From the NCBI GenBank assembly GCA_961205875.1, contig OY540817.1, forward strand, positions 8,157,001-8,221,000: DNA of 64,000 bases, in the 5' to 3' direction. Below are positions 1-10,329 of the stretch, one piece after another (the first letter of the stretch is position 1; each line of letters opens with the position of its first letter). The position numbers and the translations under genes are program-made. This stretch comes from Sialis fuliginosa (Eukaryota > Arthropoda > Insecta > Megaloptera > Sialidae). The notes under the pieces were generated by a model. That model did not search any database and was not told the DNA's origin. It was given only the letters and a program-made list of their open reading frames with translations.

Positions 1-192
1 TTTTATTTGTTGTTAGATCTTGCATAGTGCTTTTGCCATATGCAATATAATGCATAGAGTTAAAAATCAAATGCTCCATATTAGGAGTGGCCAACAAGGC
101 AAACTTTAACCTAGAATCACTCCAGGAAGTGTTTATAGCGTCGTCATTTTAAACCGATGCGGATTTTTTTTATATTCATCATATTATTATTA
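1..192. other. AT-rich left edge, no gene seen
   Basis: No coding frame, RNA gene or clear repeat boundary was recognised. A short GGAGTGGCCAACAAGGCAAA string near 78-100 resembles the ends of some hAT elements (compare 44704), but no partner end or target duplication is visible, so it is not called. Confidence 0.4.
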
Positions 193-604
193 TACTAGCC
201 CAACGTTTCTCAACCTTTTAGTATTTGCAACCCAATTTTAAATCACGATTCTCATCGTCCCTCCACCCTCATACAATAGTTTATTAAACCTTCTTTCGAA
301 AAACTTTGTTCTGCAAGACAGATCCAAGGGAGTCACTAATAATTATTAATCTTGTTTTTAATTGAATATTGATAAGTTAGTTATTAAATACATTGTGCAG
401 TACTGATACAATCCTATTTATAAGTGTAAGTATTGTATCAGTGTAAATGAAACCTGTATTTTATTTTTTATTATTTTCTTTTAGTAAATTAAATCAATTT
501 TTAATAATATTTTTTCTCGATATGCTCGCGCCCCTCATGCATTAAGTTTTATCACTCCCCCCTAAGGGGGCGCGCCACACAGGTTGAGAATCGCTGTACT
601 AGCC
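193..604. mobile_element. Non-autonomous hAT-type transposon (MITE) with intact 8-bp target duplication
   Basis: A 396-bp element (201-596) is bounded by a perfect 8-bp direct repeat, TACTAGCC, at 193-200 and 597-604. Its ends are imperfect inverted repeats: CAACGTTTCTCAACCT on the left, and AGGTTGAGAATCGCTG on the right, whose complement is CAGCGATTCTCAACCT. An 8-bp duplication and CAG-type ends reading 'TTCTCAACC' are hallmarks of hAT-superfamily MITEs. There is no transposase frame inside, so it would have depended on a transposase supplied elsewhere. The perfect duplication suggests insertion was not very ancient, although the two inverted ends have already diverged by a few bases. Confidence 0.85.
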
Positions 605-1764
605 TATTGGACCGGGTGTTACACGGGGATATAAATTGAAACTGTTTAAACCTATTAAACATTGTTTTCAATTATCGCTAATTATTTACGTAGTGCACTC
701 GAAGACACCTCTCAGACGATTGTTTTTTCCGACATCATGAAAACCGGAATAAAATCTATTCAGTAATTACTGCGAAAATCGTGCACAGATATATAGACAG
801 GTGTGGCCAGGAACTTTGTTTTATACTATGTATATACATATGTATAAAATATTCTCTCAGGTTCTTATAAAATGATAATACATATATTAATACTAAATCC
901 ATGTCCACTGTTTAAATATTTATCTTCAAAAATTGATATTTTCATCGACGTTAATTAATTATTAAAGTTTTAAATAAATTATATTGAAAAATATATAAAC
1001 GTATGTTCATAAACACAATAGGTACAATGAATGTATGTATTTTTGAACGAAAATGATATTTGTCTACTACATATTAACATTCCATTTTTTTCACATACAT
1101 TAACATTTATTTATTAATGGAAAATCATTAAAATATGTACATATTAAATTTGATATTTTCAATAAAATTATAACTGTTGTTTCTAATCAGTAATTCATTC
1201 AAAATTAATCAGTTTTTAACTTTTTTATATAGTAACTGATATGTTTTACACGATCACTTATTTTAAAACAATTAGAATATATTTAAAACATTTAAAACAA
1301 ACATAATATAAACCTAATTTTCTTTCGTGTGTAGATTTGAGTAGAAATTGGATTTTTATATGCACAAAAAGCGTTTTTGTTCATAACTTTCTTAATATTT
1401 CAACGATGGCGTCAAGTCTCAAAACCTGCATTTTCTTTGTTAAATAATTATAAAATAAAATTTTATCAATGGGGACGGGAGGGGTTCAAAGTATTTCATT
1501 ATATTCAATAATGTATAGGATTTGTTGCGTTTTTGTCTCTAAACACGGTAAAGATAAGAAGATAAGGTAAAGGTAAGAAGCATTCAAGGTCATAGACGAA
1601 CCAACAAACACATTCCCTCTCTTTCTACAGTCTAGTATATCGCATAATACGTTCTCTAATTTATTATAAGGAAAATTGCTTTAACAGCCAAAAAAGTGAT
1701 TTTTCTAATTGTTTACAAAATATGAAAAAAAATGTTTTTTAGGCTATTTTATGATAAATAAAAA
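605..1764. other. AT-rich non-coding DNA, nothing recognised
   Basis: A/T-rich sequence with short runs, no open frame of convincing length, no hairpin-ended element and no relative elsewhere in the window that could be spotted by eye. Confidence 0.5.
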
Positions 1765-2219
1765 CGGCCAAGTGTGTGTTAGGCACACACATGATTAGGT
1801 TCCGTAGTCATTATCACTACGATTTATAAAAAAGAGTTATTCCAACATATTTCATAATCTATTTTTCATTGAAAGTTCTAATTAAAAACTACATTCTGAA
1901 ATTTTCTTAGATTTTTTTCTTCTGATAACCACATTGAAAAGCAAATAAGTACCTATATCGTGACTGAAAAATTAAAATTAAAAGGTCATTTGACATTTCT
2001 TGTTCAATGGGATAAATGAAACAAAAATAATTGAATTTACTTTTCAGTCTATTGAAAGTAGGTCCAAAACATTTTTTTTAACAATATCGTCATTTCTGTT
2101 TTTGGGTTATCAATCTACATCCGTATACCAAATTTAATCTTAAACGATATAAAGCTTATAAAGATGGACGGACAGAGCGAAACTATAAGGGTTCCTAGTT
2201 TTTTACGGAACCCTAAAAA
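1765..2219 (+). repeat. Interspersed repeat of the GGTTCCGTA...ACGGAACCCTAA type
   Basis: The unit opens with CGGCCAAGTGTGTGTTAGGC followed by TTAGGTTCCGTA (about 1796-1807). It closes with GGACGGACAGAGCGAAACTA, AAGGGTTCC and TACGGAACCCTAAAAAG. The GTTCCGTA and ACGGAACCC blocks face each other as inverted repeats. The same order of 'cggccaagtg', 'ggttccgta', GGACRGAC and 'acggaacccta' is a familiar insect interspersed repeat, especially in Lepidoptera (from general knowledge, not checked). No coding frame lies inside, so mobilisation would be in trans. A second, shorter right end is at about 49980-50117 and an isolated end is at 42605-42616. Confidence 0.65.
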
Positions 2220-2832
2220 GTGTAGTGTTCTTTTCAAGTATTCTTATTACAGTCCTGTTTAATAATAATAATATAAAAATCTAGTATACACATTATTTCA
2301 CATGTACACAAATATAAACCAAAATTAATTACAGCAAACCGTTTTCCCCTGTTAAATATAACCAAGTGTACCTACGTAGGTATATTATATATTATATCAT
2401 GTCCGTACAATAAGCGAAATGACTTGCGTTAGATGGATGGATAAAGGTAAAGATTTACGGTGCAATGCAAATTAAAAAAAACTGACTGTTTACTACTTGT
2501 GGTCACGTGACCCACGGTCTTCGCGCTTCAATGGGCGCTTAGCATGCACCCGTCGATGACGTATGTAAACATAGAATATTATTAATGTCTACGCGTGTGT
2601 GTCATTCAAACTTATTTTTAACTCGAAATGTGAGAATGTGTAAATAAAATAGAAAATATTATTTTGTAGTGGGTTGGTAAAATATACATATAAAAGTGTA
2701 TTTTCTGAATGAGATAGATTGAGGTTATAAATATATACTAAGCAAGCAGTTTTTTTGTACATTTTATTATTGTTATTTTAGAAAAATATTGATTTTGTTA
2801 TTTTTGTATTATTAATTCACTAATTTATAAAC
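2220..2832. other. Non-coding stretch with a palindromic E-box and CpG-richer patch
   Basis: Mostly AT-rich DNA, except for about 2490-2620, which is clearly richer in GC and CpG than its surroundings. It holds a perfect 12-bp palindrome GGTCACGTGACC (2501-2512), centred on a CACGTG E-box, and a GATGACGTATG string that resembles a CRE/ATF half-site. This could be a regulatory site for the gene about 1.8 kb downstream, or merely single-copy DNA. No TATA-like or initiator sequence was convincingly tied to it. Confidence 0.35.
2501..2512. promoter_or_regulatory. Palindromic E-box GGTCACGTGACC
   Basis: A perfect 12-bp dyad whose core, CACGTG, is the consensus for bHLH and bHLH-leucine-zipper factors (Max/Myc, MITF/TFE and USF types). 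The GTCACGTGAC extension matches the preferred context of MiT/TFE and USF-like factors. A single site in 64 kb of AT-rich DNA is suggestive but not proof of function. Confidence 0.35.
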
Positions 2833-2985
2833 GTACTAGCACCAGTCTTGAACAGCAAGGTATACTGTTTTTTGTGATTGATGAACTTCTTTGTGCAATT
2901 ATCATGAATTCATGTTACTAATAAAGTAACTACTTCTTTATTAAATCTATACCAATATCTGCAAATATAGTTTTTTTAAATTATA
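2833..2985 (+). mobile_element. Truncated copy A of the GGTACTGGCACC-ended MITE family
   Basis: Begins GTACTAGCACCAGTCTTGAA and continues through AGCAAGGTATACTGTTTTT, then 'catgttactaataaa' and 'gcaaatatagttttttt', matching the left third of the full copy at 11019-11485 and the copy at 12518-13033. The right end is missing; AT-rich DNA and a tandem repeat follow. This is a fragment of a TA-inserting MITE. Confidence 0.7.
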
Positions 2986-3020
2986 TTCTTGTATACGTGT
3001 AGTGTGCCTATGTTTTTACA

Positions 3021-3455
3021 CGTCTACCTATGTTTTTTCGGTCATCTACAGATTAAAACCTGTCATCCTTCAAAAAATTCATCAATGCTCAAATGAGACA
3101 ATTTTCATTTTAAAAATTGCATGTTTAAGCGCGTCTGCCCTTCCCTTATCGCCATCCTACGCGTCTGCCTTTGTTTTTTCGGTCATCTACAGATCAAAAA
3201 CTGCCATCCCTCCAAAATTTATCAATGCTCAAATGGGGCAATTTTTTTTTAATTTAAAAAAAAAATGCATCTTTGAGTGCGTCTGCTTACCCCTTATCCC
3301 CACCCTACGCGTCTGCCCTTTGCACTTTCACTATCTAACTTTTCATAAACTAACTCCTTGTGGTGTTTTTATTAGTGCTCACATGGGGCAGAAATGCACT
3401 TTTTTCTATGTTCACTAAGAAATTAAACCCCTTTATCCCCGGGCGTAGGGGTTGG
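3021..3455. repeat. Three tandem units of about 141-148 bp
   Basis: Three direct units begin with CGTCTACC/CGTCTGCC at about 3021, 3162 and 3310. Units 1 and 2 share GTTTTTTCGGTCATCTACAG, 'catc', 'atcaatgctcaaatg' and a T-rich run. Unit 3 is more diverged (CTCACATGGGGCA corresponds to the 'gctcaaatggggca' of unit 2). Units 1 and 2 also share a 'cttatc...catcctacgcgtctgcc' junction. The open frame at 3002-3418 simply runs through this array and has no protein character, so it is not called as a gene. Confidence 0.7.
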
Positions 3456-3701
3456 GTTAGGTTAGTTATGGGATGGTGTATAGAGGCCTTAAAAATTCTC
3501 TGTAGCAACGCAAATTTTTTCGACATTTTACCATGGTATTATGTATGGTTATTTTTAACCTTGGGGATAGGCCATTTACATGCCTGGACTAATACCTAAG
3601 TCAAACATGATGGCTGAAATTAAATATTTCCTAACAACCGAAATTGATTTTGCGCATGCGTCAACGGATGATCGAAATTCAAATTTATCAAATTTATTTG
3701 T

Positions 3702-3830
3702 TAAATCTATATCTATAAAGCTCAACGTGTCTCTGTCTGTCTGTCTGTCCGTTAGTGCGCTTATCACTCGAGAACCACTTATCCGATTTACATGTTTTAT
3801 TTATATTATAGTACTTTTATAAATAAATAT
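3702..3830 (+). mobile_element. 5' fragment of a Helitron-like repeat
   Basis: Contains 'ctatatctataaagctcaacg', a GTCT-rich run, then TTAGTGCGCTTATCACTCGA and 'accacttatccgattta'. The same order appears in the longer element at 51948-52320, which ends in a GCGAAGCCGTGGGCACAGTTAGT-like terminus. Here the 3' half is missing. Short repeats with 'attataaa' near the 5' end and a CTAGT-like 3' end are typical of non-autonomous insect Helitrons; that classification is inferred. Confidence 0.5.
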
Positions 3831-4315
3831 TATTTATATAAATAAGTAAGTAAAACCATGATTTTACTTATCACTTATTTAAAAAATAGTAGTGAAAATC
3901 TGTGAAAGTAAAAGGGATTGAGCGTTGGATACATTCAAATCCGGTCCGGCAATATAGTTTAAGGTTATGCTGTCAAAGTAAACGAATTCATTTTTTTTCT
4001 ATTATACGTCATAAATGAAGAAAAAAATTACCCAAAATAAATAATTTTCACGTACCTTTTATGCTATGCTATTTATATTAATGCACACAGCTAAATTAAA
4101 TGATATTTGTTTATTAAAAAAATTCGCGGTATAAAATCATTTGTCCGCTAGTGGCGCTAGTAGCATTGACATAATACCAGATCAGTGGCTAGTAGGCTTC
4201 GTGTACATGGCCTATTATGAGCGTAATTTTTTTATAGTACTGTAGCATGATAATAAGATCACAGTTATCACTGAAATAAAACAATCGAAATCAATAATTA
4301 AAAAGTTAAAACGTC
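3831..4315. other. 5' flank of the Ly6-like gene
   Basis: No repeat relatives were noticed here. The strand leading to the start codon at 4316 has AAATCAATAATTAAAAAG, a plausible AT-rich leader. An arthropod-initiator-like TCAGT occurs in 'agatcagtggctag' near 4181, but no paired TATA element at a suitable distance was identified, so no promoter is called. Confidence 0.35.
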
Positions 4316-4723
4316 ATGCAGCCTGCATATTTAATATTATTATTTTTTGCTTTATGTATAATTCAAATACATAAGGTATCATCACTAGAATGTCTCGCCA
4401 GTCATGGCGTAGAAAACAGTGAAGTGGTGGACTGCTCAAATTCAGAAGTCAAAAAAACTCAAGTGGAAAAGATTAAAGAAATGGCTCCTGAGTATAATTA
4501 TGAAGATTTGGATGCGTGTTTTATTATAGTTGCTGATGAAAAATTTACTACTCGTGGTTGTATATCAAAAGATTATGATGTTTGTGGAAAGTTACCAAAC
4601 GAGAAATTGAAATGTTCAAAATGCACCACGGACAAATGCAATGAGAAGTTGAGTGCTGCATCAATAAAAATACATTTATTTATGTTTGTATCATGTATAT
4701 TTATTGTACTTTATTTATACTAG
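4316..4723 (+). CDS. Small secreted Ly6/three-finger-like protein, probably GPI-anchored
   Basis: A complete 135-codon single-exon frame. Residues 1-23 form a signal peptide (hydrophobic LILLFFALCII, cleavage probably after VSS before LEC). The mature part has eight cysteines at 26, 40, 68, 82, 90, 100, 103 and 108. It ends with the diagnostic Ly6/uPAR motif CxxCxxxxCN (100-109), preceded by the RGC motif (80-82) common in insect Ly6 proteins. The C-terminus (about 119-135) is hydrophobic with no charged tail, preceded by small residues SAAS (113-116), as in GPI-attachment signals. Such proteins act at the cell surface in junction formation, receptor modulation or sleep/channel regulation; the specific role here is unknown. 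The usual LxCYxC second cysteine is absent (LECLASHG), so the fold may have lost one disulfide of the ten-cysteine set. An intact frame amid repeat-rich DNA supports a real gene. The lack of introns is unusual for the family and could reflect retroposition. Confidence 0.8.
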   Translation: MQPAYLILLFFALCIIQIHKVSSLECLASHGVENSEVVDCSNSEVKKTQVEKIKEMAPEYNYEDLDACFIIVADEKFTTRGCISKDYDVCGKLPNEKLKCSKCTTDKCNEKLSAASIKIHLFMFVSCIFIVLYLY

Positions 4724-4740
4724 AAAACTAAAGATAATTT

Positions 4741-4746
4741 ATTAAA
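4741..4746 (+). terminator. Possible polyadenylation signal ATTAAA
   Basis: ATTAAA lies 18 bp past the stop codon of the Ly6-like gene. A canonical AATAAA at 4939-4944 is the alternative; it falls inside the dispersed repeat starting near 4848, which would put repeat sequence into the 3' UTR. In AT-rich DNA both could be chance. Confidence 0.3.
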
Positions 4747-4847
4747 TAATTTTCCTGATTTCATTAATTATTATTATTATAATATGTACAACTGTATAGT
4801 CTTATCAAATTGGAAATAATATTCGATTCACCTAAAAATTGTAATTA

Positions 4848-5585
4848 AAAATATCGGTATGGAGAACCGTACATGACTTCCATGTTCTTTAATATCTTAT
4901 TAAATAATTTTTAACATGTTTCAATGGAATTTATCAGAAATAAAACTCGCACTTTTGTATCATGGTGTATTATAAATATTAGTTTTCTAATGTCCTAATA
5001 TCAAAAACATAATACACATACGTAGAATAATTAATTTGACAAATTGAATTCAATTGCATTTGTTTTCTAGGCAACATGAATTAGTGACGTATTAATTAGT
5101 ATTTAAAATTCAAATTTTGAGGGTGGTTTTCACTCCTCCAATAGCTGTTTAGGTACATACAAATATTAAATGTCCTTAAGGTTCAATTGAACTACAAATG
5201 TACCAAATTTTTTGAAAATTAGTGAGATAATACTCGCAACGTTCACTTTTAAGACGATAAAAGTTACAAAATTTCGAAACCTCTCATCTGATTAGGACCA
5301 AAAATCAACTTAAGTCTGGAGTTCTCACTGAGACAAATATTTTCCTCAAAAATAATTCAGATCGGTGCATTTGTACAGTAGTTATCGTGAACGAAAGAAA
5401 ATTCTACGTCCAGACACACGCACAGCCACCATGCGGAATTTAACTTTTCTTTAAATTTTGAAGGTAGTATAATATGATCAAAATCTGCTTTTATCTCGGA
5501 CGCGATTTTTCTATGATATTACAATACTTCCATTTATGAACTGTATTACAATACTTCATTCCAGAACATGGTAGTAAATATTGTT
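4848..5585 (+). repeat. Dispersed repeat, copy 1 (partner at 45885-46735)
   Basis: Starts AATATCGGTATGGAGAACC and includes ACATGACTTCCATGTTCTTT, 'attataaatattagttttcta', 'tttgagggtggttttcactcc', 'cagatcggtgcattt', GTTATCGTGAACGAAAGAAA and 'attacaatacttccattt', ending with 'agaacatggtagtaaa'. The same blocks in the same order and orientation occur at 45885-46735. No open frame or terminal inverted repeat is visible, so the class is unknown; a LINE remnant or 3' tail is possible. It starts about 125 bp after the stop codon of the Ly6-like gene. Confidence 0.75.
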
Positions 5586-6076
5586 TTACATTCAGTTCCA
5601 ACAACAAAGATTAAAGAAATTCATATAACCGTAGAAAAAACATAACACAGCGTAAAAAATGATTTTTTACTTGAGAAATGGTTAAAAATAATATCTCACA
5701 GCTAAGTCTGCGAAGACATGCAAACGAGCAATCTCCATATCTCTTCTTTCATCCTTGTCATGTGTGATTTAATAAAAATGGCAGAAGACTTATGTCTCTG
5801 TCCGACAGCTCCTCCACTGTGCGGTAAGGAATGTTAGTTTGAGATATTGCCCGTTAAATAATGGGCGTATAGAATTTGATTTATGTCAAGTTTACATTTC
5901 TTGCCGTATAATTATCTTAATTTGATTTTAAATAGTTTGTTATTATTGTCACCGTGAAGATTCTATCTGTTTTCTAGTAATTTTTAACTTGCAGATGTGC
6001 CTAACATAACAAATAATACATTAAGTTTTTTACAGTACTAATTCAATTAGTGATGTGTTTATATTTAACACTGTTA
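5586..6076. other. Non-coding, nothing recognised
   Basis: AT-rich sequence with no supported frame or repeat partner seen. Confidence 0.45.
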
Positions 6077-6457
6077 TACAGGGTAAGTAGAAAATATGGA
6101 ATATTGCTCATATTTTCTAAAATATTCATTATTTAAAAAACTATTTTGGTATAAGTTTTTAGAGAAATTATTTCTACTATATCTATGTATATCTACTAAT
6201 TTATAATATATATAATATAATAATAATATATCTACTAATTTACTAACCTTGTGTAATGCTAGTCTTCGAGAAAAATTAGTGCGTTACTATGGCTTCCAAC
6301 TCTATTTTTTTTCAAATGATAGCACCATTTTTTTGTAGATTAGTGGATTAGTATTACATAGGAAATAATTTCTTTTAAAATTGTAGTCAAAATATTTTTT
6401 TTAAATATAATGAATATTTTAGAAAGTATGAGCAATATTCCATAGTTTTTACCTGTA
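6077..6457. mobile_element. Foldback MITE of the TACAGG...AATATGGAATATTG family, copy 1
   Basis: A 381-bp element with long inverted arms. The left arm reads TACAGGGTAAGTAG, then 'aatatggaatattgctcata', 'tttctaaaatattcattatt'. The right arm, read in complement, starts TACAGGTAAAAACTATGGAA, then 'tattgctcatactttctaaa'. The TA dinucleotide at each end suggests TA-target insertion, as in Tc1/mariner-type MITEs. A larger sibling is at 22766-23669, and both share the internal string 'cttccaa...tttttttcaaatga(t)a(g)caccat'. No coding capacity. Confidence 0.8.
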
Positions 6458-7240
6458 TTTATGTTATTGTATTTTATAGTTTAATTTTATTGTTTAATCT
6501 CCTATAAATATGTATTTCGAAAATCTTAAATTCATTTTTTTTTGTAAATTTGAAACTTGATCTAAAACCATTAGTTTTAAGTTTTATCTTCGAATTCAGT
6601 TATTAATTTAGTTATAAACAACAAGAACAAATTGAATATTTGCATATATTTGAAATAAAAGTGCACCGTAGTCAAATTCTTCATCCTGTATACATATAAA
6701 CGAATATTATATTTTTTAATATTAATCCTTTCTTAAATAATAATTTTAAAGAATATTAATAAGCTTTTTTTTGTTTCAGGTAAGGATGAATTCTAAAAGA
6801 GTAATTCAGACGACAAGTAAGTAATTAATAAATAATAAAATTTATCTGCGAGTATTTCAATTAGTATAACACTTATTTATCGGAAGTCATTAAATCAGAT
6901 GTTAATGAAAATTCCAAAAACGTATATCTCAAATTACGAATGGAATTAAAATAATTAATTGAAATGGTTATTTTTTATTTTATAACGGGTACAGACAATC
7001 AATTCCTTTAAATAATTACCATCTATCGACCAGTACCGAGACAGGAAAAAACGAAAATAATAAAAACTCATTAAAGGAGTAAGAATTAATCAACAAGAGA
7101 AATCGAGAAGCGATCAACTACGAACAATGGCAAAGTCTATAAATTTAGTGTTTTTAATTAACAACAGTTTATTCTTGGGAGATCACAAATTTTCCATGTC
7201 AGATGCGTCTTACATTTAAATTTTAATTGCGGGGGGCGGA
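6458..7240. other. AT-rich non-coding DNA
   Basis: No gene or bounded repeat recognised. A tttttttgtttcaggtaagg string near 6765-6785 resembles overlapping splice acceptor and donor signals, but no open exon accompanies it. Confidence 0.4.
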
Positions 7241-8580
7241 GTTCTCATTTAGAGGAGGTTTGCCCCGCTCGCGTACTACCTCACAATTTATGTTCCCGGT
7301 CATTAAGAGTGGTTATTTCTGAAAGAACAAACAATCTCTGCCAACTATGCCGTAAGAATATTAACACTTTTTTGATAAAGTTTCAATGGCTCTATTGGAA
7401 AAAACGTTTTAGTAATTAACAAGACTTACAGTTAACCTTTTTTAATTTAGCTTGTAAGTACCTATCTATATATTTGAATTTTGATAATTATTTCACTAGT
7501 ATAATAATAATTTAACTAGGGTTTTATTAAGCTACTTACAGAAAACTTTTCATATAAAAATTATACAATTTGGATGGGGCAAAATCATAATATTTATTTT
7601 TTAGGTGTTTTTTAATGGTATCTTTGTTTTTTAAATGATAGCCTGTATTTTATAGGGATTTGATTATGCGTGAAAAAATAAAATTATAATTCGAAACGAT
7701 TTATTTTTTACAAAAAATACTACCTATACTTGAGATTAAAATAATTGTTCGCTTTAGAAAAATTTATTTTTCAAAGTACCTATCTCTAAATTTTGACAAA
7801 GTAAAGTTATTGATATTTTTAATAGTCTTCGAAAAAGGAGGAAGTTCTAAACACAATCGATATATATTTTTTTTTGTAGGTATGTCCGGACAATTTCGAC
7901 AAATATTCACCGATTTGAACGTTTTTTTTTTGTTCTTGTTTAAAAGAGTACATTCCCAAGGTGGTCACATTTTAGTTTCATCAGAATCTGACCATGGACC
8001 TCAAAAAGTATATATTTTTATATGTATTTTCGGACAAAACTTGGACAAATATGTACCTATTCAGTGAAATTTTTTTGTTTTTTTGAAAGAGTATACTTCT
8101 GAGAAGGTCCTATATAAATTTTATCAGAATTATTATTATAGTTAAAAAGTTAAACCGACTAAAAAAAACTGGTAAGTTTTTTATTATTAAATACCCATTC
8201 AACCGACCTTAACTAGATAAATAATAAAGTTGACAATGTTCATCCTGTAGATATTAATTTGTAAAATAATTTTTTTAAATGGTACCATACGGCCCTGAAA
8301 GGTCCTTTATCAAAACGGAAAGGTTAAGAGTGTTTATACTGAAAAGAACAAACAATCTTGGTAAACTATGTGTTAAGAATATTAAAACACTTTTGATAAA
8401 GTTTCTTCCCTGTTATTGGAAACTTGTTAGGTGCGTTTCAGCTATTAACGAAAGTTTTTTTAAGAAAATCTTTAAGCTTAATGGGCGACACGTTACGAGA
8501 TATGTGTTGATTCGAAAACTGTGCATTGGACCGAAAAAAGTTGATGATACCTTTGCATTTTTTATGTACTCGGATTAACT
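7241..8580. repeat. Degenerate repeat cluster (two related 130-bp blocks plus a GTCCG/ACTCCC repeat relic)
   Basis: The block at about 7317-7440 (GAAAGAACAAACAATCTCTG, then 'aactatgccgtaagaatatt', 'cttttttgataaagtttc') is repeated at 8337-8460 (GAAAAGAACAAACAATCTTG, 'aaactatgtgttaagaatatt', 'cacttttgataaagtttc'). Between them, 7880-8000 (TATGTCCGGACAATTTCGAC, 'gatttgaacgtttttttttt', 'aaagagtacattcccaaggtgg') matches 16575-16650. The reading frame at 8279-8578 is produced inside the second block and has no protein-family features, so it is not called as a gene. The source is probably an old retroelement; class unknown. Confidence 0.55.
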
Positions 8581-8800
8581 TTACAGGTTTTGTAAATATC
8601 TCATTTAGAAAAGTTTTATTGAAGAGTATGATTTAGCAATAAAAAGTTAAAACTGTAATATGTTAAACTTTGTATCGTGTTTTCGTACATAATAAGAAAA
8701 GTTTGTTTTTTTAAACAATGTTCAGGTATATTGCTCAAATTGTATTTTTAATTTCATAAACTCATATATTAATTATTGATTAAATTGGTATAAGTTCATA
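8581..8800. other. Non-coding, nothing recognised
   Basis: Short AT-rich interval without recognisable features. Confidence 0.4.
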
Positions 8801-9322
8801 TAGGGTCAATTGGGGTAAAAGTGAAACAAAATACAAATTCATACTTAAATTTTTTCTACTAGATGCGCTTATGAATAACCATTTTAAATACTTACGTCAT
8901 TTGAACTGTACGATACAACACGGACTTTAAAAATGAAAGAAGTGTTTTCATTTTTAACCTCTAATTTGGGAAAAAGTGAAACATGCCACTAATGGAAAAT
9001 ATTTATCGAAAAATTAAAAGAAAAGCTACTTTGTAGTATATCAATGTGAAATTGTAATTTTAATAAATATCTGAGCTATACAGAAAGTTATGTGTAAAGA
9101 ATTAAAATTTAATTCACACGTTTTGACATTGACTAACAGGGAAATCTGTAGGAGTGACACATCACTTATTAGGCGATTCATATTTTCAGATCGCTTTAAC
9201 AAATCTTTAATGATGATGTCAGTTTTTATAATTCTCCTGTAAACAAATTAGTTTTTTAGTTGCAAGCTTGTTTCACTTTTACCCTATTTTTTGGTCTTTC
9301 ATATGTACCCCGCTCGACCCTA
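8801..9322. mobile_element. MITE with TAGGGTC...GACCCTA ends
   Basis: A 522-bp unit starting TAGGGTCAATTGGGGTAAAA and ending TACCCCGCTCGACCCTA; the ends are inverted (TAGGGTCRANNGGGGTA). A second inverted pair lies inside the termini: 'ggggtaaaagtgaaacaa' at 8813 and 'ttgtttcacttttaccct' near 9268-9286. TA-type flanks fit a mariner-like MITE. No internal frame. Confidence 0.65.
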
Positions 9323-10329
9323 GGTATTATTGTGCTTTTATGTTAAATATACTAAAAAAATTTTTTTTTTGTAAAAGATTCCAAAAGTGAGATATTACAC
9401 TATATTGATGTTTTGTATAATATTGCATATATTTGAGTCAAACATTTATGGTAAAAGTTACTTTTAAAATATTATTTCTGTGTATTTAGATGAAATTATC
9501 AATTAATTTTAAAGGTTACTTACGCATTGAATCGGACAGATGTTCGTGTATTGAAACGGACATTTATTTGAATAGTAATGTTGACTGGCTAAAATGTCTT
9601 AAATGCAATAAATAGGCTTATGTTAAAGAACTACGGGACTAATTTTGCAATAAATGTAATTAAATAAACAATAAAACTTGATGAAACATAATATTAGAAT
9701 TCAGTACTTGAGTACTTAGTAATATTACAATTACTAGATTTAAAATGATTATAGATCTCAAAATACTCGTATATCTAATTAAAATTTTATATAATTTGAA
9801 TTAAATTATATGTATTTGATAGGTACCTATATTTTTTTAAGATTAAATTTAAGTAACTCAATTAATTAGTGATATTAACGTGGTTGATATTTTTAATATG
9901 TTTGTAGTTTTAATAAATAATTTCGTCAATCTCAAATGTCCATTTCATTGCGTATCTCTCCTATATTATGTTTTTAAAGTATTCAATTTCAAATATTGTA
10001 AAAATGTTATGGAAATCAGATCATTAAAGGAATCTTTTTATTCATGAAAATAATCAAACAAAATAAATCTATAACAAAGAACATCAACTTACACACAATG
10101 ATAAATAAAATTATCTTCTATATTCCATTTGTTCCAAATAATTATCTTTTTCAATGGTTTTTTATGTCATACAATTACATACATCAAATGAGTAGAACAG
10201 TATCCTGTTTAGTGATATATAATTCTAGAAATATAACTAGTAAAATCGTCGGAATAGTCTTTAAATATTCATTATATAGTGTAATTTTCGTTTAGTATCA
10301 TATAATAGCAACAGATTTAGAATAAACAC
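9323..10329. other. AT-rich non-coding DNA
   Basis: No supported gene or repeat. The 83-codon frame at 10044-10295 has random AT-rich composition (I, N, K, Y and F dominated) and no motifs. Confidence 0.45.

Noticed and set aside
3002-3418. 138-codon plus-strand frame
   Set aside because: It reads through the 141-148 bp tandem repeat; the repeated protein segments follow from repeated DNA, with no signal of a real protein.
3445-3475. Telomere-like GGGTTAGGTTAG
   Set aside because: Only two TTAGG-like units; far too short for an interstitial telomere and consistent with chance.
6765-6790. Acceptor- and donor-like splice signals (tttttgtttcaggtaagg)
   Set aside because: No open exon lies between or next to them; such strings are frequent by chance in T-rich DNA.
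8279-8578. 99-codon plus-strand frame
   Set aside because: It lies in a dispersed repeat block also found at 7317-7440 with the frame broken there; no recognisable domain.
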